From positions 1 through 53,325 of the forward strand of contig NZ_AFPJ01000016.1 in the NCBI RefSeq assembly GCF_000220505.1: DNA of 53,325 nt, given 5' to 3'. Shown here piece after piece: positions 1-9,700 of this stretch (positions are counted from its first letter, which is position 1; each line of letters starts with the position of its first letter). The DNA is from Microbulbifer agarilyticus S89 (GTDB lineage Bacteria; Pseudomonadota; Gammaproteobacteria; Pseudomonadales; Cellvibrionaceae). The position numbers and the translations under genes were made by a program. The notes beneath the pieces were generated by a model. The model was not told the DNA's origin and did not search any database. It was given only the letters and a program-made list of their open reading frames with translations.

Positions 1-503
1 CGCACAATATTGTTGTGCGGGATGGATTCCGGATCCGGATAATTTTTCAGTCCGCGCTCCATGCTTGCTTCCCGCAGGATATGCAGAATCGGGTAGGGAG
101 AGCGGTTGGTGAGATTTTCTGGATCCTCGGGATCCGTGTCTGCAAACTGGTATTGGGGGTGGAAGCTGGCGATCTGGTAGGTGCCTTCATAGCCCTGACG
201 TTTCAGTAGCCACTCGGCGTCATCCAGAAAAAAATTGTAGTCGTGGAAGTCGCGCAGCTGGGTGGGCAGTATCAGCAGTGTGGTTTCCACCTCCTGCTCA
301 TCACAGCGGTCCAGCACCTGAAATTCCTGCAATAGCTCTTCCAGCAATACTTCGTTGCACTTTTCACCGGCAGCCTCGCTCACCACAAAGCGAATCTGCC
401 CGGCCCGCAGTGGCTTGCGGGCGAAAGGGCACAGGTTCAGGCCCACCACCACGTCCTGCAGCCAGCGTTCTACCTGGGCGACAATTGGGTCACTGTCGGT
501 CAT
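1..503 (-). CDS. DUF1415 family protein (3' end beyond window)
   Basis: The frame is open from an ATG at 501-503 to the left edge, about 167 residues, so the C-terminus is missing. The N-terminus reads VERWLQDVVVGLNLCPFA, and further on come TLLILP, FHDYNFFLD and YQIASFHPQYQF, then an NRSPYPILHILRE segment. From memory these are hallmarks of DUF1415, a soluble family of about 180-200 residues with no established function. It lies 31 nt downstream of yaiL in the same direction and is probably co-transcribed with it. No signal peptide or membrane segment is seen. The conserved Cys-Pro and His-Pro motifs could be catalytic or metal-binding, but that is inference. Confidence 0.85.
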   Translation of the reverse strand, partial: MTDSDPIVAQVERWLQDVVVGLNLCPFARKPLRAGQIRFVVSEAAGEKCNEVLLEELLQEFQVLDRCDEQEVETTLLILPTQLRDFHDYNFFLDDAEWLLKRQGYEGTYQIASFHPQYQFADTDPEDPENLTNRSPYPILHILREASMERGLKNYPDPESIPHNNIV

Positions 504-534
504 ATTGACTCCGGGAAGCGGTTCAGGGCCCGCG

Positions 535-1080
535 TTACCACATCAGGTCGTCTGGGATTTCGTAGCCTGCGTAGGGATCGTCCTCGTCCACTGCGGCAGA
601 TTGCTCGGGCGGCTGTACAACCATATTCGCATTGCGTTCGGCAATCTTGTCGGCGATGACGCGCGGTACCAGCTCAAAGTGCTCCCCTTCGCCGACGATC
701 AGCAGGCGGCCGGCAGTCAGGTGTTCCTGCACTGCGCTGGAGACGTAAATTTTCTTCACCTTTTTCTCAAAGGTAAAGTGGTATGCGACGTCGTTGTTCC
801 CGTTGGCACCTTTGGGCTGCTTGTTGTGCTCGATCAGCTGTTTAATCTGGGCGGCAATTGCTTTCTGCTGCGCCGCCGCTTCGCGCTGGGCGTTCAGCTC
901 CCGGTCCCTGGCGGCTTTTTCGGCGCGGGCTTGCTCCGCGGCGAGCTTGGCCTCATCCACCTGCGCTTGGCCGGAGCTCTTCGCAACCTTGTTCTGCTTG
1001 CGCTTCTCTTTGCTGATTTTCTTGGCTTTTTTGCTATCTACCAGACCTGCCTTCAGCAGTTGGTCCTGGAGTGATGCCAT
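535..1080 (-). CDS. yaiL: DUF2058 (YaiL-like) nucleic-acid-associated protein
   Basis: A 181-residue protein starting MASLQDQLLKAGLVDSKKAK. The first 100 residues are very rich in Lys, Ala, Gln and Glu and should form a long charged helix. The C-terminal half (about 100-165) holds the compact part with YHFTFEKKVKKIYVS and a LLIVGEGEHFELVP segment. Order, length and motifs match DUF2058/YaiL, annotated in gammaproteobacteria as a nucleoprotein or polynucleotide-associated protein whose molecular role is not settled. It is the first gene of a likely pair with the DUF1415 gene. The start follows from the conserved N-terminus. Confidence 0.88.
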   Translation of the reverse strand: MASLQDQLLKAGLVDSKKAKKISKEKRKQNKVAKSSGQAQVDEAKLAAEQARAEKAARDRELNAQREAAAQQKAIAAQIKQLIEHNKQPKGANGNNDVAYHFTFEKKVKKIYVSSAVQEHLTAGRLLIVGEGEHFELVPRVIADKIAERNANMVVQPPEQSAAVDEDDPYAGYEIPDDLMW

Positions 1081-1170
1081 GTTGATCTACCTGATTGATC
1101 CAACGGATGGGAGTGATGGCGCGAATTCTAGCGGATTTGTGAAAGGTATCGCAGGGGGCTGGGGAAATCT

Positions 1171-1198
1171 GTGGCGGTATCCTTGCGAATACCGCCAC
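1171..1198 (-). terminator. Hairpin after yceI, possible terminator
   Basis: A 10-bp perfect stem (GTGGCGGTAT pairing with ATACCGCCAC) with an 8-nt loop lies just past the yceI stop. The tail on the minus strand is only weakly T-rich (AGATTTCC), so termination may be inefficient and some read-through into yaiL is possible. Confidence 0.45.
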
Positions 1199-1220
1199 GC
1201 CAATGCGTCGATCGAAAAAA

Positions 1221-1799
1221 TCACTTCTCCATGAATACCAGTTTGGCGGTCACCGGCACAATTGGGCTGATGCTGTCGAGACCCGCGACTTCACGCAATT
1301 TCTCGATGCCTTCCAATAGCTTGTAGTTGCCGGCATTCACAATAATCGGGGTGCTGGTAGTGACCAGTAACTTGCCATCCGCCAGCCCGGTGACTTGCAG
1401 CATGGCCTTTTCGGTTTTGGTTTCTCCGTGCACTTCGACCGTGACATTGGCATCCACCGCCATGCTCTCGCCGGCCTTGAGACCCTTCAGTTTTTCCGCA
1501 TCCACATCGGTGCTGATGGTGGCCTTGGCAAATTTCGCGGTATTGAACAGCATTTTCTGCATGCGCTCGTTACGGATCGGGATGTTGGTTTCAACACTGG
1601 CCAGGTCAATGGTCAGTTGTGCCTTGCCTTCATCGGAGATGCTGCCACTCATGCTTTTGAAGTGGTGCATTTCCGGAATATTGGTCTTCTTCACTGAAAC
1701 AAAATTCACACTGGAGTCGTCCCCGGCAAGCTGCCAGTCGGCAAGGGCAGAGAGTGGCAGGGCCAGCAGGGATGCGAGCGCGATGGACTTGAAAGACAT
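1221..1799 (-). CDS. YceI family periplasmic protein
   Basis: 192 residues with a clear Sec signal peptide (MSFKSIALASLLALPLSALA, cleavage about residue 20). The mature part has the YceI lipocalin-like pattern: DDSSVNFVSVKKTNIPEMHHF, then GSISDEGKAQLTIDLASVETNIPIRNERM near 55-85, and a later DVDAEKLKGLKAGESMAVDANVTVEVHG stretch. YceI proteins are periplasmic beta-barrels that bind polyisoprenoid or other amphiphilic ligands; the ligand here is unknown. The gene has its own 300-nt upstream region carrying an AGTCAGT-type palindrome (1869-1888), so it may be under a TetR-type repressor. A hairpin follows the stop. Confidence 0.9.
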   Translation of the reverse strand: MSFKSIALASLLALPLSALADWQLAGDDSSVNFVSVKKTNIPEMHHFKSMSGSISDEGKAQLTIDLASVETNIPIRNERMQKMLFNTAKFAKATISTDVDAEKLKGLKAGESMAVDANVTVEVHGETKTEKAMLQVTGLADGKLLVTTSTPIIVNAGNYKLLEGIEKLREVAGLDSISPIVPVTAKLVFMEK

Positions 1800-1833
1800 G
1801 GTGATTCTCCTGTTTCAACCGGTAATAACCTGC

Positions 1834-1888
1834 AAGCACACGCCCAGGCATTTGGACATGTGTGCTTGACTGACTTCGACCAGTCAGT
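1834..1888. promoter_or_regulatory. Two inverted repeats upstream of yceI (candidate operator)
   Basis: AAGCACAC (1834-1841) is complementary to GTGTGCTT (1860-1867). Directly beside it, ACTGACT (1869-1875) and AGTCAGT (1882-1888) form a 20-bp interrupted palindrome. The latter resembles operators of TetR-family repressors, which often contain GACTG/CAGTC half-sites. The repeats are seen; regulator identity is inference, since no tetR gene lies in the window. Confidence 0.4.
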
Positions 1889-1967
1889 TCTAGCTGAGAA
1901 ACGTTATCATCCGTTGTGGCAGCTGGCCAGAGGAAGTTGCTGAATGGTAGTGAAAAAGAAAGGTAGT

Positions 1968-1989
1968 AAAAAAGCCGGCATGTGCCGGC
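1968..1989 (-). terminator. Rho-independent terminator of ahpF
   Basis: Read on the minus strand: GCCGGC, loop ACAT, GCCGGC, then TTTTTT. It lies about 110 nt past the ahpF stop and separates ahpF from yceI. Confidence 0.8.
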
Positions 1990-2011
1990 GAAGGGGTGGG
2001 GTCCCCCCGGT

Positions 2012-2075
2012 GGCCGCTGACCCTTGAAGGCCGGCTGCGGCGCACCGGAAAGTCGGTCATCAGGGGTCGGCGGCC
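2012..2075. repeat. Long imperfect inverted repeat in the ahpF 3' region
   Basis: GGCCGCTGACCCTTGA (2012-2027) pairs with TCAGGGGTCGGCGGCC (2060-2075). All 16 positions pair if read as plus-strand RNA (two G-U wobbles), but two A-C mismatches appear if read as minus-strand RNA. It sits between the ahpF stop and its terminator. Confidence 0.6.
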
Positions 2076-2101
2076 CCTGCAGTTGCGTGTACCGTTGAGC
2101 G

Positions 2102-3694
2102 TCAGCTCGCCATGGACAGTGCCTCTTCCTCTTGGCTGTTTGTGTCGGTGACCGATGCGCGGATCAGGTGATCAAACGCGCCCAGTGCAGCGGTTGCGCC
2201 GGCGCCCATGGAGATAACAATCTGCTTATAGGGCACGGTTGTGGCGTCTCCCGCCGCAAACACCCCCGGCATTGACGTCGCGCCGCGGCTGTCGATTTCG
2301 ATCTCGCCCATGCGATTCATTTCCAGCCCGCTGTCGCGCAGGAACTCGGTGTTGGGCACCAGGCCAATTTGTACAAACACTCCGGCCAGTTCGAGCTTGT
2401 TGCTCTCGCCGCTCACGCGGTCGGTGTATTGCAGGCCATTGACCTTGTCGCCATCGCCGAGCACCTCGGTGGTCTGGGCATTGGTGATAATGTCGATGTT
2501 CGCCATGGAACGCGCCTTGCGCACCAGCACTTCGTCGGCGCGCAGGGTGTCGGCGAACTCCAGCACAGTGACGTGTTTGACGATACCGGCCAGGTCGATC
2601 GCCGCTTCAATGCCCGAGTTGCCGCCGCCAATCACCGCCACATGCTTGCCCTTGAAGAAAGGGCCATCGCAGTGGGGGCAGTAGGCCACACCCTTGGTGC
2701 GATATTCCGCTTCGCCGGGCACACCCAGTTCGCGCCAGCGCGCCCCGGTCGCGAGCACCACCGATTTACCGGCCAGGGTGGCGCCACTTTCCAATTGCAG
2801 CTCGATCATCTTGTCGCACGTCAGCGCCGCGGCGCGCTGGCCGGTGATGATATCGACCCCATATTCTTTGACGTGCTGTTCAAGGCTCGCGGTCAGTTTG
2901 GGGCCTTCGGTATAGGGCACCGAGATAAAGTTTTCGATACCCACCGTGTCCATCACCTGTCCGCCGAATCGCTCGGCCACAAGGCCGGTGCGAATACCTT
3001 TGCGCGCTGCGTAAATTGCCGCGGCCGCACCCGCCGGGCCACCGCCCAGTACCAGTACATCGTAGGGCGCGCGCTCACTCAGTTCTTCCGCATTACGCGC
3101 GGCGGCGCCGGTGTCGACCTTGCCGACGATCTCTTCGAGGCTCATGCGGCCCTGCGCAAAATGCTCACCATTCAGGTAAACCGCGGGCACCGCCATAATT
3201 TGTCGCTCATCGACTTCCTCCTGGAACAGGGCACCATCGATCATCTCGTGGGTAATGTTCGGGTTCAGGTTCGCCATCAGGTTCAACGCCTGCACCACGT
3301 CCGGGCAGTTCTGGCAGGACAGCGAAATATAGGTTTCAAAATGGAATTCACCCGGGATATTGCGGATCTGCTCCTGCAGCGTGGGATCTACCTTGGAGGG
3401 GTGCCCGCCGGCTTGTAGCAGGGCGAGTACCAGGGAGGTGAATTCGTGCCCCATGGGGATGCCAGCAAAGCTGACGCGCGGGCGTTCGCCAGCCGGGGCG
3501 ATCGCCATGCTCGGGGTGCGCGAGCGACTTTCTTGCTTCAGCGTAATCTTGTCGGAGAGGTTGCTAATGTCGCTGGCGAGGTTATTCAGTTCAACAGCCT
3601 TGGGGCTGCTGTCGGCGGACACACTGATCTCGATCGGAGTGACGATATTCTGCAGATAGGTGTCCAATTGTTTCTTTACGTTTGCGTCCAACAT
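2102..3694 (-). CDS. ahpF: Alkyl hydroperoxide reductase subunit F
   Basis: 530 residues (E. coli AhpF has 521). AhpF is the cytoplasmic NADH-dependent flavoprotein that re-reduces AhpC. The N-terminal tandem thioredoxin-fold domain carries the redox pair in SLSCQNCPD (Cys127/Cys130). The C-terminal thioredoxin-reductase-like part has the FAD motif [21 protein letters not shown] near 215, the active-site pair in YCPHCDGPF near 345, the NADH motif [14 protein letters not shown] and the C-terminal [16 protein letters not shown]. All key residues are present. It lies downstream of ahpC on the same strand but 216 nt away, with a large palindromic element between them, so expression may be tuned separately. 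A good terminator follows. Confidence 0.97.
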   Translation of the reverse strand: MLDANVKKQLDTYLQNIVTPIEISVSADSSPKAVELNNLASDISNLSDKITLKQESRSRTPSMAIAPAGERPRVSFAGIPMGHEFTSLVLALLQAGGHPSKVDPTLQEQIRNIPGEFHFETYISLSCQNCPDVVQALNLMANLNPNITHEMIDGALFQEEVDERQIMAVPAVYLNGEHFAQGRMSLEEIVGKVDTGAAARNAEELSERAPYDVLVLGGGPAGAAAAIYAARKGIRTGLVAERFGGQVMDTVGIENFISVPYTEGPKLTASLEQHVKEYGVDIITGQRAAALTCDKMIELQLESGATLAGKSVVLATGARWRELGVPGEAEYRTKGVAYCPHCDGPFFKGKHVAVIGGGNSGIEAAIDLAGIVKHVTVLEFADTLRADEVLVRKARSMANIDIITNAQTTEVLGDGDKVNGLQYTDRVSGESNKLELAGVFVQIGLVPNTEFLRDSGLEMNRMGEIEIDSRGATSMPGVFAAGDATTVPYKQIVISMGAGATAALGAFDHLIRASVTDTNSQEEEALSMAS

Positions 3695-3741
3695 CGGTGT
3701 GTCCTGAAATTCGGGTGTTTATCAGAAGTTGCTGTGAAGGT

Positions 3742-3849
3742 GCCGATGCCGGGTGCTCTCTTGTGAGACCTTCTAAAACAGGGATGTTTTAGAAGAGCCC
3801 CCAGGGATGGGTTCACGGCGTGTCTCACAAGAGAGCACCCGGTAGCGGC
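3742..3849. repeat. Large composite palindrome between ahpC and ahpF
   Basis: Outer arms of 21 bp match exactly (3749-3769 with 3822-3842; arm core CCGGGTGCTCTCTTGTGAGA) and extend imperfectly to 3742/3849. Inside is a second perfect 10-bp hairpin, CTTCTAAAAC (3770-3779) with GTTTTAGAAG (3786-3795) and loop AGGGAT. The remaining inner part is about 26 nt. The architecture resembles dispersed intergenic palindromes of marine gammaproteobacteria, but only one copy is in this window. Confidence 0.85.
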
Positions 3850-3910
3850 GGCGCCACTGAGCACTATTCAGAGCTCAGATTTTTTGCGGGCCGGAGCCCG
3901 CAACTACTCG

Positions 3911-4477
3911 TTAGATCTTGCCTACAAGGTCCAGGGAGGGTGCGAGGGTCTCTTCGCCTTCCTTCCACTTGGCCGGGCAAACTTCACCTGGGTGGGCAGC
4001 GACGTACTGGGCAGCCTTGATCTTGCGCAGCAGGTCCTGAGCGTCGCGGCCGATACCACCCGCGTTGATCTCAACGATCTGGATCTTGCCTTCCGGGTCG
4101 ATCACGAAGGTGCCGCGGTCCGCGATGCCTTCTTCCTCGATCATCACGCCAAAGTTGCGGGTGATGGCACCGGTGGGGTCACCGATCATCGGGAATTGGA
4201 TCTTGCCGATGGTGTCGGAAGTGTCGTGCCACGCCTTGTGGGTGAAGTGGGTGTCGGTGGATATGGAGTAGACCTCAACGCCCAGCTTCTGGAACTCGGC
4301 ATAGTTGTCCGCCAGGTCACCCAGCTCGGTCGGGCATACGAAGGTGAAGTCCGCCGGGTAGAAGAAGACCACAGACCACTTGCCTTTCAGGTCCGCGTCC
4401 GTCACATCGAAAAAGTCACCAGACTGATAGGCCTTCGCTTTGAACGGTTTGATTTCGCTGTTGATGTAGTTAGCCAT
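3911..4477 (-). CDS. ahpC: Alkyl hydroperoxide reductase subunit C (2-Cys peroxiredoxin)
   Basis: 188 residues, the usual AhpC length. The peroxidatic cysteine is Cys48 in [12 protein letters not shown] and the resolving cysteine is Cys167 in GEVCPAKW. The GGIGR motif (GGLG-type) near 140 and the C-terminal helix are those of the peroxide-sensitive (robust/sensitive) class. The enzyme reduces H2O2 and organic hydroperoxides in the cytoplasm and is recycled by AhpF, encoded next downstream. The start is fixed by the conserved [14 protein letters not shown]. The upstream region is long and AT-rich, with a partial OxyR-like half-box, so OxyR induction is likely but not proven from the sequence. 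Confidence 0.97.
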   Translation of the reverse strand: MANYINSEIKPFKAKAYQSGDFFDVTDADLKGKWSVVFFYPADFTFVCPTELGDLADNYAEFQKLGVEVYSISTDTHFTHKAWHDTSDTIGKIQFPMIGDPTGAITRNFGVMIEEEGIADRGTFVIDPEGKIQIVEINAGGIGRDAQDLLRKIKAAQYVAAHPGEVCPAKWKEGEETLAPSLDLVGKI

Positions 4478-4849
4478 GGTATTTCCTTATCTCGTGAGAG
4501 AGTTTTGCCCCGTTGCTGGGGGCCGTTTTTGAAAACTGGTTATCGGGTACGGGTGAAATACTATTAGCTTGGTGTATCTAATAAAAATAATTGATTTAAA
4601 TGTCGCTGATTGCTTATTTCTATCAGTGGCTATTTTTGAATAGTTTTGGTGCGGTGCTGGTTTGTGCATGGCTGGGTTGATACAAGCGCACCCTCACCAT
4701 GTTTAAATACCCCGATTCAGCCGATGTAGCGGGCATATGTGCACTGGAGAGGTGCACTTAGAGAGTTGTGCAGGTTGTTGCAAGGGTAACTGCCCGCGTA
4801 ACCGGCTTGCTGCTGACGCTCACCGACATAACGATATCTGGACCTGGCA
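4478..4849. other. Divergent intergenic region ahpC / mscS-like gene
   Basis: 372 nt with a strongly AT-rich core (about 4555-4645) that should contain the ahpC promoter. No clean sigma-70 pair stands out. The only site I can name is the OxyR-like half-box at 4608-4624, listed separately. Nothing coding is recognised. Confidence 0.5.
4608..4624 (-). promoter_or_regulatory. Possible OxyR half-site upstream of ahpC
   Basis: GATTGCTTATTTCTATC agrees with the GATAGGTTNAACCTATC-type OxyR element at 11 of the 16 defined positions. It lies about 130 nt upstream of the ahpC start. The second half-box with the expected spacing is poor, so the call is weak. Confidence 0.3.
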
Positions 4850-6172
4850 ATGGACACTGAGTTTCAACTATTCAATCAATGGGAGGATTGGCAGGCCTCC
4901 CTTTTTTCTGCTGATGCATTGAGCCAGGCCGCTATCGTGCTCCTCGTGTACGGGGTGGCATGGGTGGCTTCGCGGCGTGTTGTAACGTTTCTTCCGGTTT
5001 TATCCGCTCCGCCCGCAAGTCCCGAAAGCCAGCCACTGCGTCTGCTTCTGTATCGCTGCGGAAAACTGCTGTTTCCTCTACTGGCGATTGTGTTGTTAAG
5101 AGTGTCCGCGGCCTTCCTTCCACTGGTAAACGCCAGTAGCTGGCTGCTTCAGTTTGCCCTGGCGATTGCGCTTGTCCTGCTGTTCTATTCGTTCGTGCGC
5201 ACGGTGATTGGCACTTCGCCGGTCGCGAAGATTTTCTTGTGGGTGGGCATGCCGATATTGTTTCTGTACGTGCTCGGCGTGCTCGACGACGTGGTGCAGG
5301 TGCTGGATTCGATGGCGGTTCAGATCGGCAATATTCGCCTGACGGCATACGGCATCGTGCGCACCGCAATTTTCGGCTCCCTGTTATTCTGGCTCGGACG
5401 CATCTCCAACCTGACCGGCCAGACCATTATCCGCAAGCAGGAAACGCTGGATGTGCGCACGCGAGAGGTCGCGGCCAAGCTGTTTGAAATCGGCCTGTTT
5501 GTGATTATCGCGCTGTTGCTGTTGCAGCTGATGGGGATCAACTTGACGGCGCTGGCGGTATTCGGCGGTGCGGTTGGTGTCGGTATCGGTTTTGGACTGC
5601 AGACGATTGCCTCGAACTTCATCTCCGGCATCATCATTATTCTCGATCGATCGGTAACCGTCGGCGATTACATCGAGATGGAAGATGGGCGCAAAGGCCA
5701 GGTGACGGAGCTCAACATGCGCTCGACCACGTTGGAAACCTTTGATGGAAAAGATGTTGTGGTGCCGAATGAAAAGTTTGTATCCAACGCATTTATCAAC
5801 TGGACCCACAAAAATAAAAAGCAACGCTACCGGGTAGATTTCGGGGTTGGCTATGGCACCAACGTCCGTGCGCTGGTTGAGATTATCAAGGAGACGGTGG
5901 CGCAACACCCGCAGGTACTCAGTGGGCCAGATTTGCCGGTTGAAGAGCGTCCCGATTGCGAAATTGACAGTTTTGGTGACAACGGCGTGAACATGTTTGT
6001 CGAATTCTGGATGGAGGGCATCGATGATGGTCGCAACCGGGTTGGTGGTGACCTGCTGTTGACCATTCTGGAGACACTGCAAGAGCACAATATCGAGATT
6101 CCGTTCCCGCAGCGCGATGTGCGGCTGATCAGTGTCCCGGAAAAGGGCGCCTCCTTACATCCACAACCATAA
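4850..6172 (+). CDS. MscS-family mechanosensitive ion channel
   Basis: 440 residues, longer than E. coli MscS (286). Several hydrophobic helices occupy the first 250 residues, followed by the pore helix and beta domain signature: GGAVGVGIGFGLQTIASNF near 242-260, then SGIIIILDRSVTVGDYIEM and GQVTELNMRSTTLETFDGKDVVVPN. The C-terminal alpha/beta vestibule domain runs to about 425. It should open on hypo-osmotic shock and release solutes through the inner membrane. The extra N-terminal helices place it with the larger MscS-like proteins. It is monocistronic; its 3' end overlaps the convergent exoD-like gene by 18 nt. Confidence 0.92.
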   Translation: MDTEFQLFNQWEDWQASLFSADALSQAAIVLLVYGVAWVASRRVVTFLPVLSAPPASPESQPLRLLLYRCGKLLFPLLAIVLLRVSAAFLPLVNASSWLLQFALAIALVLLFYSFVRTVIGTSPVAKIFLWVGMPILFLYVLGVLDDVVQVLDSMAVQIGNIRLTAYGIVRTAIFGSLLFWLGRISNLTGQTIIRKQETLDVRTREVAAKLFEIGLFVIIALLLLQLMGINLTALAVFGGAVGVGIGFGLQTIASNFISGIIIILDRSVTVGDYIEMEDGRKGQVTELNMRSTTLETFDGKDVVVPNEKFVSNAFINWTHKNKKQRYRVDFGVGYGTNVRALVEIIKETVAQHPQVLSGPDLPVEERPDCEIDSFGDNGVNMFVEFWMEGIDDGRNRVGGDLLLTILETLQEHNIEIPFPQRDVRLISVPEKGASLHPQP

Positions 6173-6742
6173 AGCCAGCGCTGCGATCAGCCCGGTAACG
6201 CTCAGCGCTATGAGTGCGGTCAGGCCATCCTGCGCAATCAGTGCCAGCCCGAAAAGGGTGAGGGCAAGCCCGGCAATGGTGGCGGAGAAGGGCAGTATTT
6301 CCATTGCAGGCAGCGCGATGCCGATGGCGGTGCTGACCAGTGCGATCAGGTAGCTACCACCGCGGTGCACCAGGACGGACAGGCGCGGCTGCAGCCAGTG
6401 GTCAATGGTGGTCGCCGGTCGTTGCAGCCAACGCACCACGCGCAGGAATCGGCTCGCGGAGATCGACTTCCGCAACAACCACTGAGGCAGCCACAGGTAG
6501 CGCCTAAGCAACAGCATTTGCACCGATGTGAGCAAGATCGTAAGCCCCATTAGCGTCGGCACACCGGGGATTCCCGAAAGTGGTGAAAAGAGTATCAATC
6601 CCGCTACCAGAAGTAGCGGGGCAAACGAGCGCTCCCCCAATGCCTCAAGTACCTGGCCCAGAGTTACCGGATCGTGCTCGCTCCCCAGTCGCTCGAGTTG
6701 AACGAGCAGTTGTCCCAGGTTTCTGATGTCCTCTTGCATCAC
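6155..6742 (-). CDS. ExoD family membrane protein
   Basis: 195 residues. The start (LGQLLVQLERLGSEHDPVTLGQVLEALGERSFAPLLLVAGLILFSP) followed by GIPGVPTLMGLTILLTSVQML is typical of ExoD, named for an exopolysaccharide-synthesis locus of Rhizobium; the biochemical role is unknown. Four to five hydrophobic segments fill about 38-70 and 130-195, so it is an inner-membrane protein. Its ATG overlaps the stop codon of the RND pump gene (ATGA), so translation is coupled to the efflux operon. The 3' end overlaps the convergent MscS-like gene by 18 nt. Confidence 0.88.
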   Translation of the reverse strand: MMQEDIRNLGQLLVQLERLGSEHDPVTLGQVLEALGERSFAPLLLVAGLILFSPLSGIPGVPTLMGLTILLTSVQMLLLRRYLWLPQWLLRKSISASRFLRVVRWLQRPATTIDHWLQPRLSVLVHRGGSYLIALVSTAIGIALPAMEILPFSATIAGLALTLFGLALIAQDGLTALIALSVTGLIAALALWLWM

Positions 6743-9700
6743 GTCTCACCAGGCTTGTGAGCACGCTTGCGCGGGTGCGAGGTTTGCGCAAGCCGCGCAT
6801 GCCAGTTGAGCACGATGACCGTGAGAGCTGGTAAAGCGGTGAGAGTCACGGCCATAGAGCCAATAATGCCCGCCATGACAATGACCCCGACTCCGCGGTA
6901 GAGCTCGGTGCCCGCACCGGGCAGGAATACCAGTGGCGCCAGACCAAAAATCGTCGTCAGAGTGGAAATGGCAATGGGGCGCAGGCGGGAGTCCACGGCC
7001 TCCTGTACTGCTTCGACGGGGTTCAGTTTTTCTTCTTTCACATTGGTGATGGCCCGGTGCACGATCAGGATAGGGTTGTTGACGACAGTACCCATCAGGA
7101 TCAGGAAGCCGAGCATGGAAATCATGTCGAAGGGTTGATGCACCCCCTCAAACCCCATGCTGCGCAGGGTGGCACCCACCAGGTTCAGTAGCGCCAGCCC
7201 CACGATGCCGCCGGCAATCCCCAGCGGAATGGTGGTCATGATAAGCAATGGGTAACCCCAGTGACTGAAGATGGCCACCATCAACAGGTAGATGATGGCG
7301 AGTGCCACCAGGTAGTTGCTGCCAAGGGAAGCGCGGGTAGCCTCCAGCTGGTCTGCGGCGCCGGAGATGTCCATGGAAACCCCGAGGGGTACCTGACCGT
7401 TTTCGCGCATGTACTGGACCAGCTCCGTGCGCACGGCTTCTACACCGGTCTCCAGAGCAACCGAGCGCGGTGGAATGATATTCAGGGTCACGGTACGGCG
7501 GCCGTCTATGCGGCGCACGGTAGCCGTGTCGACGATTTCCTCTATGTGTGCCAGTTCTGACAGTGGCAGCACCGCCCCGGTGGGGGTGTAGATGAAGATT
7601 TGCTGCAGGGTCTCGACGGTGGCCTCGGGCCCTTGCTGGTTGTAGAGGTAGATATCGATCTTGTCATCATTGAGAAAGAATTCATTGACGAAAGCGCCGT
7701 CCGTTAGCGCGGCGACTGCGAAACCGATATCCTCCGCGCTCATGCCCACCTCTTCGGCGCGCTCCCACCGAGGTTTTACTTCCAGCAGTGGTTGCGCCAG
7801 CGACAGGCTGGCCGGTTGGGTCTGGATATTGGGGTCGTTGAAAATTGCCTTGGCGCGACTGTAGGCTGTGCGGGCGACCTGATACAGGTCGGCGAGGTTG
7901 GCTCCGGAAATATTCAGGTTCACGCTGCGGGTTCCGCCATCGTTACTGCTGATAATCGAGCCGCGGGTGGCAAAGGCACGCATGCCGGGATATTGCTCGT
8001 ACTTGCGCACGATGGCAGTCATCAGCTCGTCGATATCACGCGGGTCTTTTGTTTCCGCGATGATGCGCAGGTTTTGCGGGGATACGCTGAGAATGAAGTA
8101 CTTCATTAACGGCACTTTCGGTGCGCCAGTCACCTCTTCAGTACTCCCGTTTATTGCACTAGTATTTTTGCTGCTGGCTGCGGCCGGGTCTTCGCGGGTT
8201 GCTTCCGGCTGCACATAGGGAAGGAAGTAATCCTGTATCTCCAGCCCGATTTCCTTCATGGTGGCGAGATTGTAGCCGGGGGGCGCATTCATGTAGGCGA
8301 AGGTTTTCGCTTCTTCCCCCTCTGGCAGGTACTCCGCCGGAGGGGTCAGTAACAGGACGATGGCGAGACTCGTGACCACGGTAATGGCAATACAGAAAAT
8401 GCGCCTGGAGGAAGAGACCAGCAACCAGTGAATCCGGTCGACAACCCCGCGGCGCAGTTTGCTGTCTTGCCGGTTGTCTGCATCCGCTTGGCTGAGCTTG
8501 CCGTCGAATTTCAGTCGCGCGCTGGCGGTAGGAATCACCGTGATTGCCACCAGCATGGATACCAGAATCGAAGCGGAAATCGCGATGGCGATATCCGAAT
8601 ACAGCTGCCCGGCCTCTTCGGCGATAAACACTACCGGCAGAAAGACCATCACCGTAGTGAGGGTAGACGCAAGCACTGCGGGCCATACTTTTTGCACGCC
8701 GCTGATCGCCGCCTGCAGGCGATCCAGCCCGCGGCGGCGCTCCAGCTCGATGCTCTCCAGAACCACGATACTGTTATCCAGTGTCATGCCGATAGAGAAG
8801 GCAACGCCGGCGAGGGAGATGACATTGATGGTACGCCCGGCAACCAATAGCCCGATGAATGCGGCAATGGTACAGATGGGAATGCCCACCACACCGAGGG
8901 CGGTTGCGCGAAAAGAGCGTAGGAAAGCGTACATGATGGCCGTGGCGAGCAGGGCACCCAGCGCCAGATTCTTCCATACATTGAACACCGACGCTTCCAC
9001 GTAACCCACATCGTCAGCGGTCAGGGCCATGTTCATGCCCTGGGGCTCCAGCAGCTCCTGATTGATGCGTGCAACTTCTTCCATCATTGCACGTTTGATA
9101 TTGATGACGTTGGAACCGCTTTCACGGCGCACCGACAGGAAGATGGCGGGCTGGCCATTGACGAACGCGCTGCGGCGAATCTTGAAATGATCCAGCTGGA
9201 TTTCCGCCACCTCACCCAGGCGGACCAGGCTGTCGCCATCACGGCGCAGGATCAGGGCGCGTAGTTCCTGCAGGTCTTTGAAGCGTCCCAAAGTGCGCAG
9301 CAAATAGCGGCGCTTGCCGCTCTCCACTTCGCCGCCAGAAATATCCCGGTTGCGGGCGCGAATCGCCTCGCGTACTTCGGTGAGTGTCAGGTTGCGCTCT
9401 GCCAGCCGCTCAGGTTGCAGGCGTATCTGAATCTGTCGCTCGGCGCCACCACCCACATCCACCTGAGCGACACCGGGGACACCGGACATGCGCGGCCGCA
9501 CATTGTCCTCCACATAGTCTCGCAGCATGTCCATATACAGCCCGCGCGGATTGCCCGGCAGGGGGGAGACGCGAAAATACATAAACGCATTGGAAGAAAA
9601 CGAGGTGGCGTAAACCCGGGGCTCGTCCACGTTCTCCGGGTAAGAGGGCACCTGGGTAAGGGCGTTGTTGACGCGGATCTGGGTTTCGAGGATGTCGACG

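Noticed and set aside
2369-3418. A long plus-strand open frame inside ahpF
   Set aside because: Composition and position are those of a codon-bias shadow; ahpF has every catalytic motif.
3885-3905. GC hairpin after ahpC read as a terminator
   Set aside because: On the minus strand it is followed by A residues rather than T, so it does not fit a Rho-independent terminator.
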